A stretch of DNA of 64,000 bases from Igneacidithiobacillus copahuensis (GTDB lineage: Bacteria > Pseudomonadota > Gammaproteobacteria > Acidithiobacillales > Acidithiobacillaceae). Both the position numbers and the translations under genes were made by a program. Each line of letters begins with the position of its first letter. Position 1 is the stretch's first letter. Shown here in pieces: positions 47,836-56,343 of this stretch. The DNA is taken from contig NZ_JAAXYO010000180.1 of the NCBI RefSeq assembly GCF_018854015.1, forward strand, positions 1 to 64,000. The letters run 5' to 3'. The notes below the pieces were generated by a model that had not been told where the DNA came from, made no database searches, and was given only the letters and a program-made list of their open reading frames with translations.

Positions 47836-47965
47836 GACATACCTCCTGATCCGGTTGAAATTGCGCTTCTAAGCATAGCTCAGACACCTGCGACTGTCTC
47901 TACTTCATCAGAATCTGGAATTGTACTAAACTGCTATCCTCTTACTGATGACGGAGCAAACACCC

Positions 47966-48328
47966 ATGGCACATTTTTTTGTCAACATCACCCACGCCGG
48001 CAATGACCTCGACCGCGCCACCGTTGGTCTGGTACTCGCCAAGAACGCCCTCACGGAAGGACACGAAGTCACCCTTTTCCTATCGCTGGATGGTGTTCAT
48101 CTTGCGCGCTCGGACAACTATCTGCATGGCATGCAGGAACCGACCTTTCCCCCGCTGCTAGAATTGCGCGACTTTCTGGTGCAAAACGGTGCCAAATTCT
48201 GGATTTGCGCTGGCTGCTACAAGAAGCGTGGTCTGGAAGAGGCGCACTTCATTCCGGAAGCGACGATGGCCGGTGCCGCACAGGCCATCCAGACCATGGC
48301 TTCTGGTGTCGTACCAGTCTACTACTGA
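47966..48328 (+). CDS. DsrE-family protein
   Basis: A 120-residue protein from MAHFFVNITHAGNDLD, where GGAG lies 9 bases upstream; an ATG at 47948 would add 6 residues. The DsrE fold is shown by DRATVGLVLAKNALTEGHEV and LELRDFLVQNGAKFWICAGC, with Cys-x-x-Cys-like ICAGCYKKRG where sulfur carriers of the family hold their active cysteine. DsrE proteins carry persulfide sulfur in sulfur oxidisers. Whether this copy does so is inferred. Confidence 0.8.
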   Translation: MAHFFVNITHAGNDLDRATVGLVLAKNALTEGHEVTLFLSLDGVHLARSDNYLHGMQEPTFPPLLELRDFLVQNGAKFWICAGCYKKRGLEEAHFIPEATMAGAAQAIQTMASGVVPVYY

Positions 48329-48451
48329 TCGGTAACCGTGCCGCATCGGGGTGGGGAGGCCCTTCCTTGCGGCATCGACGCCACTTCTCAGCGCTCGCGC
48401 CCTTCCGCATGGTGCTTGCCGCCCCAGACGCGAAGCCCTAGAGTATAGGCC

Positions 48452-49696
48452 ATGGATTGCGACCTGCTCATCCTGGGCGATGGACCCATTGCCCACAGTC
48501 TCGTGCTGGCCCTCCAGGGGTCGGGGCTTCACATTCGTGTCATCGATACCACTCCCCCTTCAGCGCTTACTAACAATCGTGCTGGCCAGGATGCGTCCGC
48601 GCCGGAGCGCAGTGTCGCCCTCGCTCTCGCCTCCATACGTATGCTGCAGGGCTTCGGGATAGTGATTTCAGATGCCGTCAGTGGACGGATTCAGCAAGTA
48701 CAGATTTCCCAAGCCCGCAGTCCGAACCGAGTGACCCTATCCAGCGAGTTGCTGCAGGCGCAGGAAGGCGTTCTCGGCCGACTTGTCCCGCTCACTACTC
48801 TGCAGGAGGCGCTGGTCGCGCAGTTGCCCGCAGATTCCGACAACTTCCAGCGCCTGTGCTGGGGACCGGTAGCGGATTTTTCCTGGCTTCCCGACCGCGT
48901 GACTCTGGCTTGGGCCGACGGCAACAGGCTGTCTGCGCGACTATTGGTGCTGGCCGATGGCGGCCATGGCAAACTGCAACCGTTGCTCGGTCTGCAACGC
49001 CGCGGCTGGGATCACAACCGCTATGCCTGCACCGCCCGCGTTGGACCGCTCTCCGGCCCCACCGGTACGGCGTACGAGCATTTCCTTGAAAGTGGTCCTC
49101 TCGCCTTCCTGCCGCGCGCGGACGGGATCTTTTCTCTGGTCTGGAGCCTGTTGCCGAGCGCCGCGAGCCGCCTGATGAATAGCAGCGACGCAGTATTTTT
49201 ACAGGAACTCCATCGGCACCTGCCGCCCGGTCTTTCCGGCTTCTCTCAGGTGGCCGGGCGCGCCCTCTACCCACTGCACTTTCAGCAACTCTCTGCCCCA
49301 ACAAGCAGTCGAATCCTGCCTTTGGGTAACGCCGCCCAGACCCTGCATCCGCTGGCCGGACAGGGCTACAATCTGGGCCTACGGGATGCCGTAACGCTGG
49401 CGGCGCTGTTGCGCGAGGCCGCAACACAGGGAGCCGATCCGGGTTCCGAGACTTTGCTGCGAGATTTTCAGCGCATTCGCCGGCGGGATCGCGCAGAAAC
49501 GATCGCCTTCACGGAAGGGATGAACCAGCTCTTCGCCCTGCCCCCCCTGCCCTGGCGACTGGGACGCGAGATTGCACTGTCGGCCCTGGAACACAACCGA
49601 TGGCTGAAAAAACGCCTGGCGGCACGTCTGGCCGGAGTCGAACTGCCTGCCGCCAGCAGCATTCCCGCCCTGGAGGTAACCCGTTTTGGCCGATGA
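48452..49696 (+). CDS. ubiH: UbiH-family ubiquinone hydroxylase
   Basis: A 414-residue FAD monooxygenase. FAD site LLILGDGPIAHSLVLALQGSG at the start, the second FAD motif GNAAQTLHPLAGQGYNLGLRD (about 300; this 'GNAAQTLHP' form is UbiH-like), and an ERSVALALASIRMLQGFG segment. It hydroxylates a ring carbon of the ubiquinone precursor using O2. It is followed by a second homologue overlapping by 11 bases and by ubiK, so this is a ubiquinone-hydroxylation cluster. Confidence 0.9.
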   Translation: MDCDLLILGDGPIAHSLVLALQGSGLHIRVIDTTPPSALTNNRAGQDASAPERSVALALASIRMLQGFGIVISDAVSGRIQQVQISQARSPNRVTLSSELLQAQEGVLGRLVPLTTLQEALVAQLPADSDNFQRLCWGPVADFSWLPDRVTLAWADGNRLSARLLVLADGGHGKLQPLLGLQRRGWDHNRYACTARVGPLSGPTGTAYEHFLESGPLAFLPRADGIFSLVWSLLPSAASRLMNSSDAVFLQELHRHLPPGLSGFSQVAGRALYPLHFQQLSAPTSSRILPLGNAAQTLHPLAGQGYNLGLRDAVTLAALLREAATQGADPGSETLLRDFQRIRRRDRAETIAFTEGMNQLFALPPLPWRLGREIALSALEHNRWLKKRLAARLAGVELPAASSIPALEVTRFGR

Positions 49697-50867
49697 TTTC
49701 GATGTCCTGATCTCCGGCGCTGGCATGGTCGGTGGCGCCCTGGGTCTGGCTCTGCAACGCCAAGGTTTACGAACCGCCATAGCCGAGCGCCGTACCGCGC
49801 CGCAAGCCGAGACCACAGATCCCCTGCAGCGCTGCAGCCTCATCAATGCGGGGGCAACTGCCTTCCTGGCGCAACAGGAAATCGATATCGCTGCCCTCGG
49901 CACAGCGGTGCGGGGAATGCGCGTCTGGGATGGCGAACATGCTGGCAGTATCCAGCTCGACGCCACAGACGTCGGCGCGACGGTTCTTGGCTATATCTGC
50001 GAGAACCAAACACTGGAACATGCTCTGCGCACTGCATTCTGCCGTGCCGGCGGTAGCCTGTTGTACGACTGCCAGTGGCAGATGGCGTATAGCGATGCCG
50101 AAGGAATCGAGCTGGAGGATCAGGAGGGCACCGGCTATCGCGGGCGTCTGCTGGCGATTGCCGAGGGGCGGCAGTCCAGATTGCGGCAACAGATCTTTCA
50201 GTCCAGCATCTATCGCGCGGACTATCAGCAGGAAGCGATCGTTGCCACGGTGCAGATCGAGCGACCGCATGGCGGCATCGCCTATCAACGTTTTTTGCCA
50301 AGCGGGCCACTCGCCCTCCTCCCCTTTGCCGACAACGCCCAGGGTCAGGCCCAGGCCAGCCTGGTCTGGAGTGCGCGCAACCTTAGCGCGCGACAGCTCT
50401 TTGCTATGGACGACGCAGAATTCCTGCGTCGCTTGCAAGATGCCTTTGGACCACAGCTCGGAAGGCTCCTCGGCATCGGCAAACGGGGGAAATTCCCGTT
50501 GAGCGCCCTGCATGTCAATCGCTACGTGCAGGATCGCGTCGTCTTGCTCGGTGACAGCGCGCATGGTGTCCATCCCTTGGCAGGGCTTGGCGTGAATCTC
50601 GGCTTTCGCGATGTCGCCGCGCTCGCTCAGGTTATTGGCGACAAAATCGAGAAACGCGAGGATTTCGGTCGCCGCGAAGCCCTGGCGTTATATCAACGGC
50701 AGCGGCGCCCCGACAATCTGCTGACGGTCTTTGCCTGCGGTGGCCTGAATCATCTATTCTCAAATCGCAGTGGCGCCTTGGCGCGGCTGCGTGATCTGGG
50801 GCTCTGGGGTACCAGTATGACGCCTCCTCTCAAACGTTTTTTCATCCGCCAAGCCATGGGTCTGTAA
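49686..50867 (+). CDS. Second UbiH/UbiF-type FAD hydroxylase
   Basis: A 393-residue homologue with a TTG start inside the end of ubiH. FAD motifs: VLISGAGMVGGALGLALQRQG and LLGDSAHGVHPLAGLGVNLG, the latter with the GLGVNLG form found in UbiF/UbiI-type enzymes. Identity to the first gene is limited to family motifs. The carbon it hydroxylates cannot be told from sequence, so no symbol is given. It is followed by ubiK after 10 bases. Confidence 0.85.
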   Translation: MADDFDVLISGAGMVGGALGLALQRQGLRTAIAERRTAPQAETTDPLQRCSLINAGATAFLAQQEIDIAALGTAVRGMRVWDGEHAGSIQLDATDVGATVLGYICENQTLEHALRTAFCRAGGSLLYDCQWQMAYSDAEGIELEDQEGTGYRGRLLAIAEGRQSRLRQQIFQSSIYRADYQQEAIVATVQIERPHGGIAYQRFLPSGPLALLPFADNAQGQAQASLVWSARNLSARQLFAMDDAEFLRRLQDAFGPQLGRLLGIGKRGKFPLSALHVNRYVQDRVVLLGDSAHGVHPLAGLGVNLGFRDVAALAQVIGDKIEKREDFGRREALALYQRQRRPDNLLTVFACGGLNHLFSNRSGALARLRDLGLWGTSMTPPLKRFFIRQAMGL

Positions 50868-50877
50868 GGAGAACACG

Positions 50878-51126
50878 ATGCAACACCGAATTGCCGACGA
50901 TATTGCCGCCGCCATCGGCGACGCGGTGGCCCGCTTCGGGTCAGTCAAGGAAGACCTAGATAAGCAGCTGAAGACCATCATCAGCAACGCCCTAGATCGT
51001 CTCGATCTGGTGACCCGCGAGGAATTCGAGATCCAGCAAGAGCTGAATACCCGCCTCGCGGCACGGGTCGCGGCCCTTGAGGCCCGTCTCGATAAAATGG
51101 CGGGGGCAGAACAGAGCGAAGACTGA
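50878..51126 (+). CDS. ubiK: Ubiquinone synthesis accessory factor UbiK (BMFP)
   Basis: An 82-residue protein with a strong ribosome site (AAGGAG). The BMFP/YqiC outline is clear: an amphipathic N-terminal helix (IADDIAAAIGDAV) then a trimeric coiled coil (LDKQLKTIISNALDRLDLVT; LAARVAALEARLDKM). UbiK supports efficient aerobic ubiquinone synthesis with UbiJ. The position after two Ubi hydroxylases supports the call. Confidence 0.88.
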   Translation: MQHRIADDIAAAIGDAVARFGSVKEDLDKQLKTIISNALDRLDLVTREEFEIQQELNTRLAARVAALEARLDKMAGAEQSED

Positions 51127-51131
51127 CCTCC

Positions 51132-52643
51132 ATGGCCTTGGCGCTGGTGCGCAGCCGCGCGCCTATGGGCATCCAGGCCGCGGAGGTCATGGTCGAATGC
51201 GACCTGGGGCCGGGCTTGCCCACCTTTGCCATCGTTGGCCTGCCGGAAGCGGCGGTGCGCGAATCCCGCGATCGGGTACGCGCCGCCATCCAGAACAGCG
51301 GCCTGGACTTTCCGGCGCGGCGCATCATTGTCAACCTTGCACCCGCCGATCTGCCCAAAGAAGGCGGACGATTCGACCTGCCCATCGCCCTCGGCATTCT
51401 TCGTGCGAGTGGGCAGTTGCCCCAGTCTGCCCTGGAAGATCTCGAATGCATCGGGGAACTTGCATTGGACGGCAGCCTGCGCAAGGTCCCCGGAATCCTT
51501 GCCTGTGCCCTCGCTGCACAGGAGGCCGGTCATCACCTAGCCCTCCCCTGGGATACCGTAAGTGAGGCAAGCCTGGCAGGGAAGTGCTGGCTTCTGCCAG
51601 CGCAGAGCCTGGCACAACTAGTGGCGATTTTACGCGGTGAGCAAGCGATTCCCGACGTGCCGCCGCCTGCGCTCGCATCTGATCGGCCGATCGATGGCGG
51701 AGATCTTGCGGACGTTCGTGGTCAGGAGCAGGCCAAACGGGCTCTGATCATTGCCGCCACGGGCGGGCACCATCTGTTGTTTTCCGGTCCACCCGGCACC
51801 GGCAAAAGCATGCTGGCCGCCCGCCTACCCAGCCTGCTTTCACCTTTGCGCGACGAGGAAGCACTGGAAGTCGCGTCCATTCACAGTTTGCATGGGCTCT
51901 TCGATCCGGCCACCTGGCGACGCCGCCCCTATCGCAGCCCACACCACAGCGTGTCCGCGGCGGCCCTCGTGGGTGGCGGTTCGCAGCCGCGTCCCGGCGA
52001 GATCAGCCTCGCCCATCGTGGCGTCTTGTTTTTGGACGAGTTACCAGAATTCAGCCGCTCCGTTCTCGAAGTACTGCGGGAACCTCTGGAAACCGGGGAA
52101 ATCCACATCGCCCGTGCGCGGCAGCGCGCGCGCTTTCCCGCCCGCTTCCAGTTGATCGCAGCTATGAACCCCTGTCCCTGCGGCCACCTGGGCAATCCGT
52201 TGCAGGCCTGTCGCTGCAGCCCGGCACAAATCCAGCAATATCGCAGTCGCCTGTCGGGGCCTCTGCTGGACCGTATCGATCTGCAAGTGGAGGTGCCTGT
52301 GCTCGCGCCGGAATATCTGGAACAGGCGCCCCGCGGCGATAGCAGCGCGCTGTGGCGAGAACGCATCGGTCGCGCCGTCGAGCAGCAATGGCAACGCCAA
52401 GGTTGTCTCAACGCGCAGCTCCAAGGCGACGCCCTCGACCAGCACTGCGCCCTGGATGCGGATACCCGTGGCTTTCTGCGCCTGGCAGCAGAGCGCCTGC
52501 ACTTTTCTGCGCGAGCTTATCATCGTATCCTGCGGGTCGCCCGCAGTATTGCCGATCTTGCGTTGGAAAGCGCCATACGCCAGGAGCATGTAGCGGAAGC
52601 GCTGCAGTATCGACGCCTCGCTCATACCCTGGCCAATCCATAG
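51132..52643 (+). CDS. comM: YifB/ComM Mg-chelatase-like AAA+ ATPase
   Basis: A 503-residue protein. N-terminal Lon-protease-like S5 fold (MGIQAAEVMVECDLGPGLPT ... NLAPADLPKEGGRFDLPIAL), Walker A FSGPPGTGKSMLAARL (about 220), Walker B GVLFLDELPEFSRSVLEVLR, and a zinc-binding cysteine cluster PCPCGHLGNPLQACRCSPA. ComM is a DNA helicase that helps branch migration during natural transformation. It starts 5 bases after ubiK. Confidence 0.93.
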   Translation: MALALVRSRAPMGIQAAEVMVECDLGPGLPTFAIVGLPEAAVRESRDRVRAAIQNSGLDFPARRIIVNLAPADLPKEGGRFDLPIALGILRASGQLPQSALEDLECIGELALDGSLRKVPGILACALAAQEAGHHLALPWDTVSEASLAGKCWLLPAQSLAQLVAILRGEQAIPDVPPPALASDRPIDGGDLADVRGQEQAKRALIIAATGGHHLLFSGPPGTGKSMLAARLPSLLSPLRDEEALEVASIHSLHGLFDPATWRRRPYRSPHHSVSAAALVGGGSQPRPGEISLAHRGVLFLDELPEFSRSVLEVLREPLETGEIHIARARQRARFPARFQLIAAMNPCPCGHLGNPLQACRCSPAQIQQYRSRLSGPLLDRIDLQVEVPVLAPEYLEQAPRGDSSALWRERIGRAVEQQWQRQGCLNAQLQGDALDQHCALDADTRGFLRLAAERLHFSARAYHRILRVARSIADLALESAIRQEHVAEALQYRRLAHTLANP

Positions 52644-52657
52644 GATTCTTTGCCTTC

Positions 52658-53311
52658 ATGATTTTGCTACGGCATCTACCTACCGCGCAGGAACCACGCC
52701 TGTATATGGCGTTGGAACGCACCTATCTGGGCTATTTCAAGCTGATTTTCTTTACCATTGGCACTGGCCTGCTCGCCTATCGTCTGGAAATTCTGTTTCT
52801 CGCCTTGGGAGAGAATCACTACGCGCGGCTGTTTCGCGAACTGCATCGTCTACTTATTTGGCCGCCCATGGGGCTCGTTTTTGTGGTCGGTTTCTGGTTT
52901 TTCGCCGACCTTCATCATATCGGAAAAGGAATTACCGTGTCGGAAAAAGAAATCATCGACCCGCGCATATATATGGCCGCAGAGCGCACTTTTCTCGCCT
53001 GGGTGCGTACGGGCATTGGTCTGATTGCCTTTGGTTTCGTGATCGAGAAATTCGATTTCTTCCTCGAACAGTTATCGGCAATGCTGCACACCAAACTCAG
53101 CGCCGGAGAAGGATTCTCCGGTATGGGAATCATTTTTATCGTCCTTGGTGTAAGCAATTTGGTGATCGGCGGCATCAATTTTGTGCGTACCGTCAAAAAA
53201 GTCGATCAAGGTCAATATCACATCCATAAATGGTTGTACGCTCTGTATGGACTGATTCTATTTACCGTGACCGCGGTACTTGCCTTTATGATCGTGCGGG
53301 TTTCCCCTTAG
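52658..53311 (+). CDS. Membrane protein with duplicated DUF202-like motif (B)
   Basis: A 217-residue paralogue of the gene at 46515. Motifs EPRLYMALERTYLGYFKL (residues 11-28) and DPRIYMAAERTFLAWVRT (about 105) are strikingly alike, so the internal duplication is clear. Transmembrane helices follow each motif (LIFFTIGTGLLAYRLEILFL; LIAFGFVIEKF; IFIVLGVSNLVIGGINFV; LYGLILFTVTAVLAFMIV). The function is unknown. It starts 14 bases after comM, and its 3' end overlaps pssA by 4 bases (convergent). Confidence 0.8.
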   Translation: MILLRHLPTAQEPRLYMALERTYLGYFKLIFFTIGTGLLAYRLEILFLALGENHYARLFRELHRLLIWPPMGLVFVVGFWFFADLHHIGKGITVSEKEIIDPRIYMAAERTFLAWVRTGIGLIAFGFVIEKFDFFLEQLSAMLHTKLSAGEGFSGMGIIFIVLGVSNLVIGGINFVRTVKKVDQGQYHIHKWLYALYGLILFTVTAVLAFMIVRVSP

Positions 53312-54051
53312 TGCGAATCGCGGCGGTGGCGGCGCCGCTGACTGAGCTGCCAGAGGGTGCTGAGTACGCCAATCAGTACATAAACCAGCGAAATAACGAA
53401 CAACACCAAGGGCGGGTGCACGGCAATGGCGGCGAGAATCAGAACCACGCTGATCGCCAGGGCAAAGGGCATGCGCCCGTGCAAATCGATGTCTTTGAAA
53501 CTCCGATAGCGGATATTGCTCACCATCAGCAAGCCCAGCAAATACACCAAAGCCAGGGCTAGATACCGGGCGATTTCCGTAAGCCAAGGATATCCTTCGC
53601 CCACCGCTACCCAGACCAGACTGGCCAGGACCGTTGCCGCTGTCGGAATGGGCAGGCCCTGAAAATAGCGCTTGGAAGCGCTATGCGCCTGACTATTGAA
53701 TCGAGCCAAACGTAACGCACCACAGGCCGTAAACACAAAGGCGCCAAGCCAACCAAACTTGCCGAAATTTTGTAATCCCCAGAGGAGCGCCAACAGAGAG
53801 GGCGCAATACCGAAGGCAATCACATCGGCCAGAGAGTCGTACTCCGCACCAAAGGCGCTTTGCGTACCGGTCATGCGCGCTACGCGCCCGTCCAGCCCAT
53901 CCAGGATCATCGCAATGAAAATGACAATCGCCGCTACCCGAAAATGCCCATGAATCGAGGCCACGATAGAATAAAATCCGGCAAACAGGCTAGCGGTGGT
54001 AAAGAGATTGGGGAGCAGATAGACCCCCCGACGCGGATAGCGTCTATTCAT
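53308..54051 (-). CDS. pssA: CDP-diacylglycerol-serine O-phosphatidyltransferase
   Basis: A 247-residue membrane protein started at MNRRYPRRGVYLLPNLFT. The CDP-alcohol phosphotransferase motif D-G-x2-G-R-x-A-R-x8-G-x3-D-x3-D is complete in DGLDGRVARMTGTQSAFGAE plus YDSLAD. It makes phosphatidylserine from CDP-diacylglycerol and serine. It overlaps the upstream psd stop by 8 bases, so the two enzymes of phosphatidylethanolamine synthesis are made together. Confidence 0.93.
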   Translation of the reverse strand: MNRRYPRRGVYLLPNLFTTASLFAGFYSIVASIHGHFRVAAIVIFIAMILDGLDGRVARMTGTQSAFGAEYDSLADVIAFGIAPSLLALLWGLQNFGKFGWLGAFVFTACGALRLARFNSQAHSASKRYFQGLPIPTAATVLASLVWVAVGEGYPWLTEIARYLALALVYLLGLLMVSNIRYRSFKDIDLHGRMPFALAISVVLILAAIAVHPPLVLFVISLVYVLIGVLSTLWQLSQRRRHRRDSH

Positions 54052-54712
54052 TATCCGCATGCTCCAGTTGCGCGATCCACTCCGCACCAGAGCGCACCCG
54101 TTGCCCCAGGAGGACCAATGCTTGCGCGTTGGGCGGCAGGTAGGTGTCCACCCGCGAGCCAAAACGAATGAAGCCAAAACGTTGGCCGGTGCGGACCGGC
54201 TCGTCTGGCCGCACGTAACAGAGGATGCGTCGTGCCACGAGCCCGGCTACCTGAACCACGGTCACGTCCTGCCCATTCTCCGTGCGCACCCACAGGGCAT
54301 TACGCTCGTTCTCCAGGGAGGCCTTGTCCAGCGCCGCATTGAAAAATTTCCCCGGAAAATACCAACGTTGCTGGACGACTCCGCCGATGGGCAAGCGATT
54401 GACATGCACATCAAAGACATTCATGAAAATGCTGATCTTCAAGGCTTTCCGCTGCAGGTAGGGATCCTCCACCGTTTCGATGGCGATGACGCGACCGTCG
54501 GCCGGGCAAAGGATTCCACCCGCCAGTGCTGCGGGTAGTGCGCGAGCAGGATCCCGAAAGAACTGCACACTGAAGAGAAATAGGAGAAGAAAGGGAACAG
54601 CTACCCACCAGGGCGCAAAAACTCCCGTCAGGATGGTAAGCAGAAGGAACAAGCCAAGGAACGGCCAACCTTCGCGCGCCAGCAAAGTATAGGGATAGTT
54701 AGAATTCGACAT
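54044..54712 (-). CDS. psd: Phosphatidylserine decarboxylase, short form
   Basis: A 222-residue proenzyme of the short (PSD-A) class. The self-cleavage site that yields the pyruvoyl group is the Gly-Ser in FGFIRFGSRVDTYLPP near 187. A transmembrane anchor lies at the N terminus (FLGLFLLLTILTGVFAPWWV), and SIFMNVFDVHVNRLPIGG is conserved. It makes phosphatidylethanolamine from phosphatidylserine. It is followed by pssA in an overlapping pair and preceded by ilvC. Confidence 0.92.
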   Translation of the reverse strand: MSNSNYPYTLLAREGWPFLGLFLLLTILTGVFAPWWVAVPFLLLFLFSVQFFRDPARALPAALAGGILCPADGRVIAIETVEDPYLQRKALKISIFMNVFDVHVNRLPIGGVVQQRWYFPGKFFNAALDKASLENERNALWVRTENGQDVTVVQVAGLVARRILCYVRPDEPVRTGQRFGFIRFGSRVDTYLPPNAQALVLLGQRVRSGAEWIAQLEHADNE

Positions 54713-54763
54713 GGCGCAAGCCTAGCAAGTCGCCAAGGCTTGGGGAAGCGCTCCTGCCAAGGA

Positions 54764-54787
54764 GACTGCCCCAGTCATAAGGCAGTC
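54764..54787. terminator. Hairpin between ilvC and psd
   Basis: GACTGCC (54764-54770) / GGCAGTC (54781-54787), 7 bp with a 10-base loop, lies 24 bases past the ilvC stop. No T-tract follows on the minus strand. Possible end or attenuation point between the ilv and phospholipid genes. Confidence 0.35.
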
Positions 54788-54810
54788 CCAGCAGGGAACA
54801 ATGGAAGTGC

Positions 54811-55827
54811 TCAGTTACGGGACCGGTCGACGATGCGGTTTTGCCCGATCCAGGTCATCATCGAGCGTAACTTCTGTCCGACGACTTCCAGCGGATGCTC
54901 AGCAGCCAGACGGCGCTTGGCCTGCATGGTCGCCTTACCCGCCTGATTCTCGAGGATGAATTCGCGAGCGAATTCGCCATTCTGAATCTCGGTCAGGATG
55001 CGGCGCATTTCTTCCTTGGTACGCGCATCGACTACCCGCGGACCACGGGTCAGATCACCATATTCGGCGGTGTTGGAGATGGAGTAGCGCATATTGGCGA
55101 TTCCGCCTTCGTACATCAGGTCGACGATCAACTTGAGCTCATGCAGACACTCAAAATACGCCATTTCCGGGGCGTAGCCCGCCTCGGTCAGGGTCTCGAA
55201 GCCGGCCTGTACCAGCGCACTGACACCACCACAGAGCACCGCCTGTTCGCCAAAAAGATCCGTCTCGGTTTCTTCACGGAAGGTAGTTTCGATCACGCCG
55301 GCGCGCGCGCCGCCAATTGCCTTGGCGTAGGACAGGGCGAGGTTTTGCGCATTGCCCGAGGCATCCTGGTGGATAGCGATGAGACAAGGCACCCCGCCGC
55401 CCTGGGTATAGGTAGAACGGACGAGATGCCCCGGACCCTTGGGGGCAATCAGAAAGCAGTCGAGATCGGCGCGCGGGTGGATCTGCCCAAAATGCACATT
55501 GAAGCCGTGGGCAAAGAGTAGCGCCGCGCCTTCCTTGATGTGCGGAGCGATTTCTTCCCGATAGAGCGCCGCCTGGCCCTCATCGGGAGTCAGAATCATG
55601 ACCAGATCCGCATCCGCAACGGCCTTGCCCACGGTATTGACCGCCAATCCGGCATTCTTGGCCTTGTCCCAAGAAGCCGAGCCTTCGCGCAGGCCGACAA
55701 CGACCTGAACCCCGGATTCCTTGAGATTAAGGGCATGGGCGTGACCCTGGGAGCCGTAGCCAATGATGGCGACCTTTTTCTTCTGGATGAGGGAGAGATC
55801 GGCGTCGTTATCGTAGTAAACTTTCAT
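54811..55827 (-). CDS. ilvC: Ketol-acid reductoisomerase, class I
   Basis: A 338-residue class I enzyme. NAD(P)H fold AIIGYGSQGHAHALNLKESG, and metal/active-site residues in the C-terminal domain (DLFGEQAVLCGG, FECLHELKLIVDLMYEGG, NTAEYGDLTRGPR). It converts acetolactate to dihydroxyvalerate in branched-chain amino acid synthesis. It lies 24 bases after ilvH in the ilvB-ilvH-ilvC operon. Confidence 0.97.
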   Translation of the reverse strand: MKVYYDNDADLSLIQKKKVAIIGYGSQGHAHALNLKESGVQVVVGLREGSASWDKAKNAGLAVNTVGKAVADADLVMILTPDEGQAALYREEIAPHIKEGAALLFAHGFNVHFGQIHPRADLDCFLIAPKGPGHLVRSTYTQGGGVPCLIAIHQDASGNAQNLALSYAKAIGGARAGVIETTFREETETDLFGEQAVLCGGVSALVQAGFETLTEAGYAPEMAYFECLHELKLIVDLMYEGGIANMRYSISNTAEYGDLTRGPRVVDARTKEEMRRILTEIQNGEFAREFILENQAGKATMQAKRRLAAEHPLEVVGQKLRSMMTWIGQNRIVDRSRN

Positions 55828-55851
55828 GAAATCCTCTAAGCACGTAAAAAA

Positions 55852-56340
55852 TCAAATACTCTTTGCACCGCGGCTGATGGCACTGGCGCCGCTGCGTACC
55901 ACTTCGATGACCATACCGGGATCGAGTGCGTGGAGAAAGGCGTCGAGCTTTTCACCAGTACCCGTCAACTCGATGGTATAACTTCGATCGGTCACATCGA
56001 TGATGCGCCCCCGGAAGATATCGGCAAGACGTTTCACCTCTTCCCGATCCGACCCTACTGCATGCACCTTGATCAGCATCAGCTCGCGCTCGATGTGCGG
56101 TCCCTCACTCAGATCATGGACCCGGATGACCTCGACCAGCTTGTTCAGCTGCTTGAGCACCTGCTCCATGATCTCTTCCGAACCCTGGGTGAGGATGGTC
56201 ATGCGCGAGACGCTGGCCTCGTGCGTAGGGGCAACGGTCATCGCCTCGATGTTATAGCCCCGCGCCGAGAATAGTCCTGCCACCCGCGACAAGGCGCCAG
56301 CTTCGTTTTCCAGCAGAACAGAAATGATATGTCGGTGCAT
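55852..56340 (-). CDS. ilvH: Acetolactate synthase small (regulatory) subunit
   Basis: A 162-residue protein. N-terminal ACT domain HIISVLLENEAGALSRVAGLFSARGYNIEAMTV, followed by the C-terminal domain (LMLIKVHAVGSDREEVKRLA; EVVRSGASAISRG). It binds valine and restrains the large subunit. It starts 3 bases after the ilvB stop. Confidence 0.95.
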   Translation of the reverse strand: MHRHIISVLLENEAGALSRVAGLFSARGYNIEAMTVAPTHEASVSRMTILTQGSEEIMEQVLKQLNKLVEVIRVHDLSEGPHIERELMLIKVHAVGSDREEVKRLADIFRGRIIDVTDRSYTIELTGTGEKLDAFLHALDPGMVIEVVRSGASAISRGAKSI

Positions 56341-56343
56341 GCG

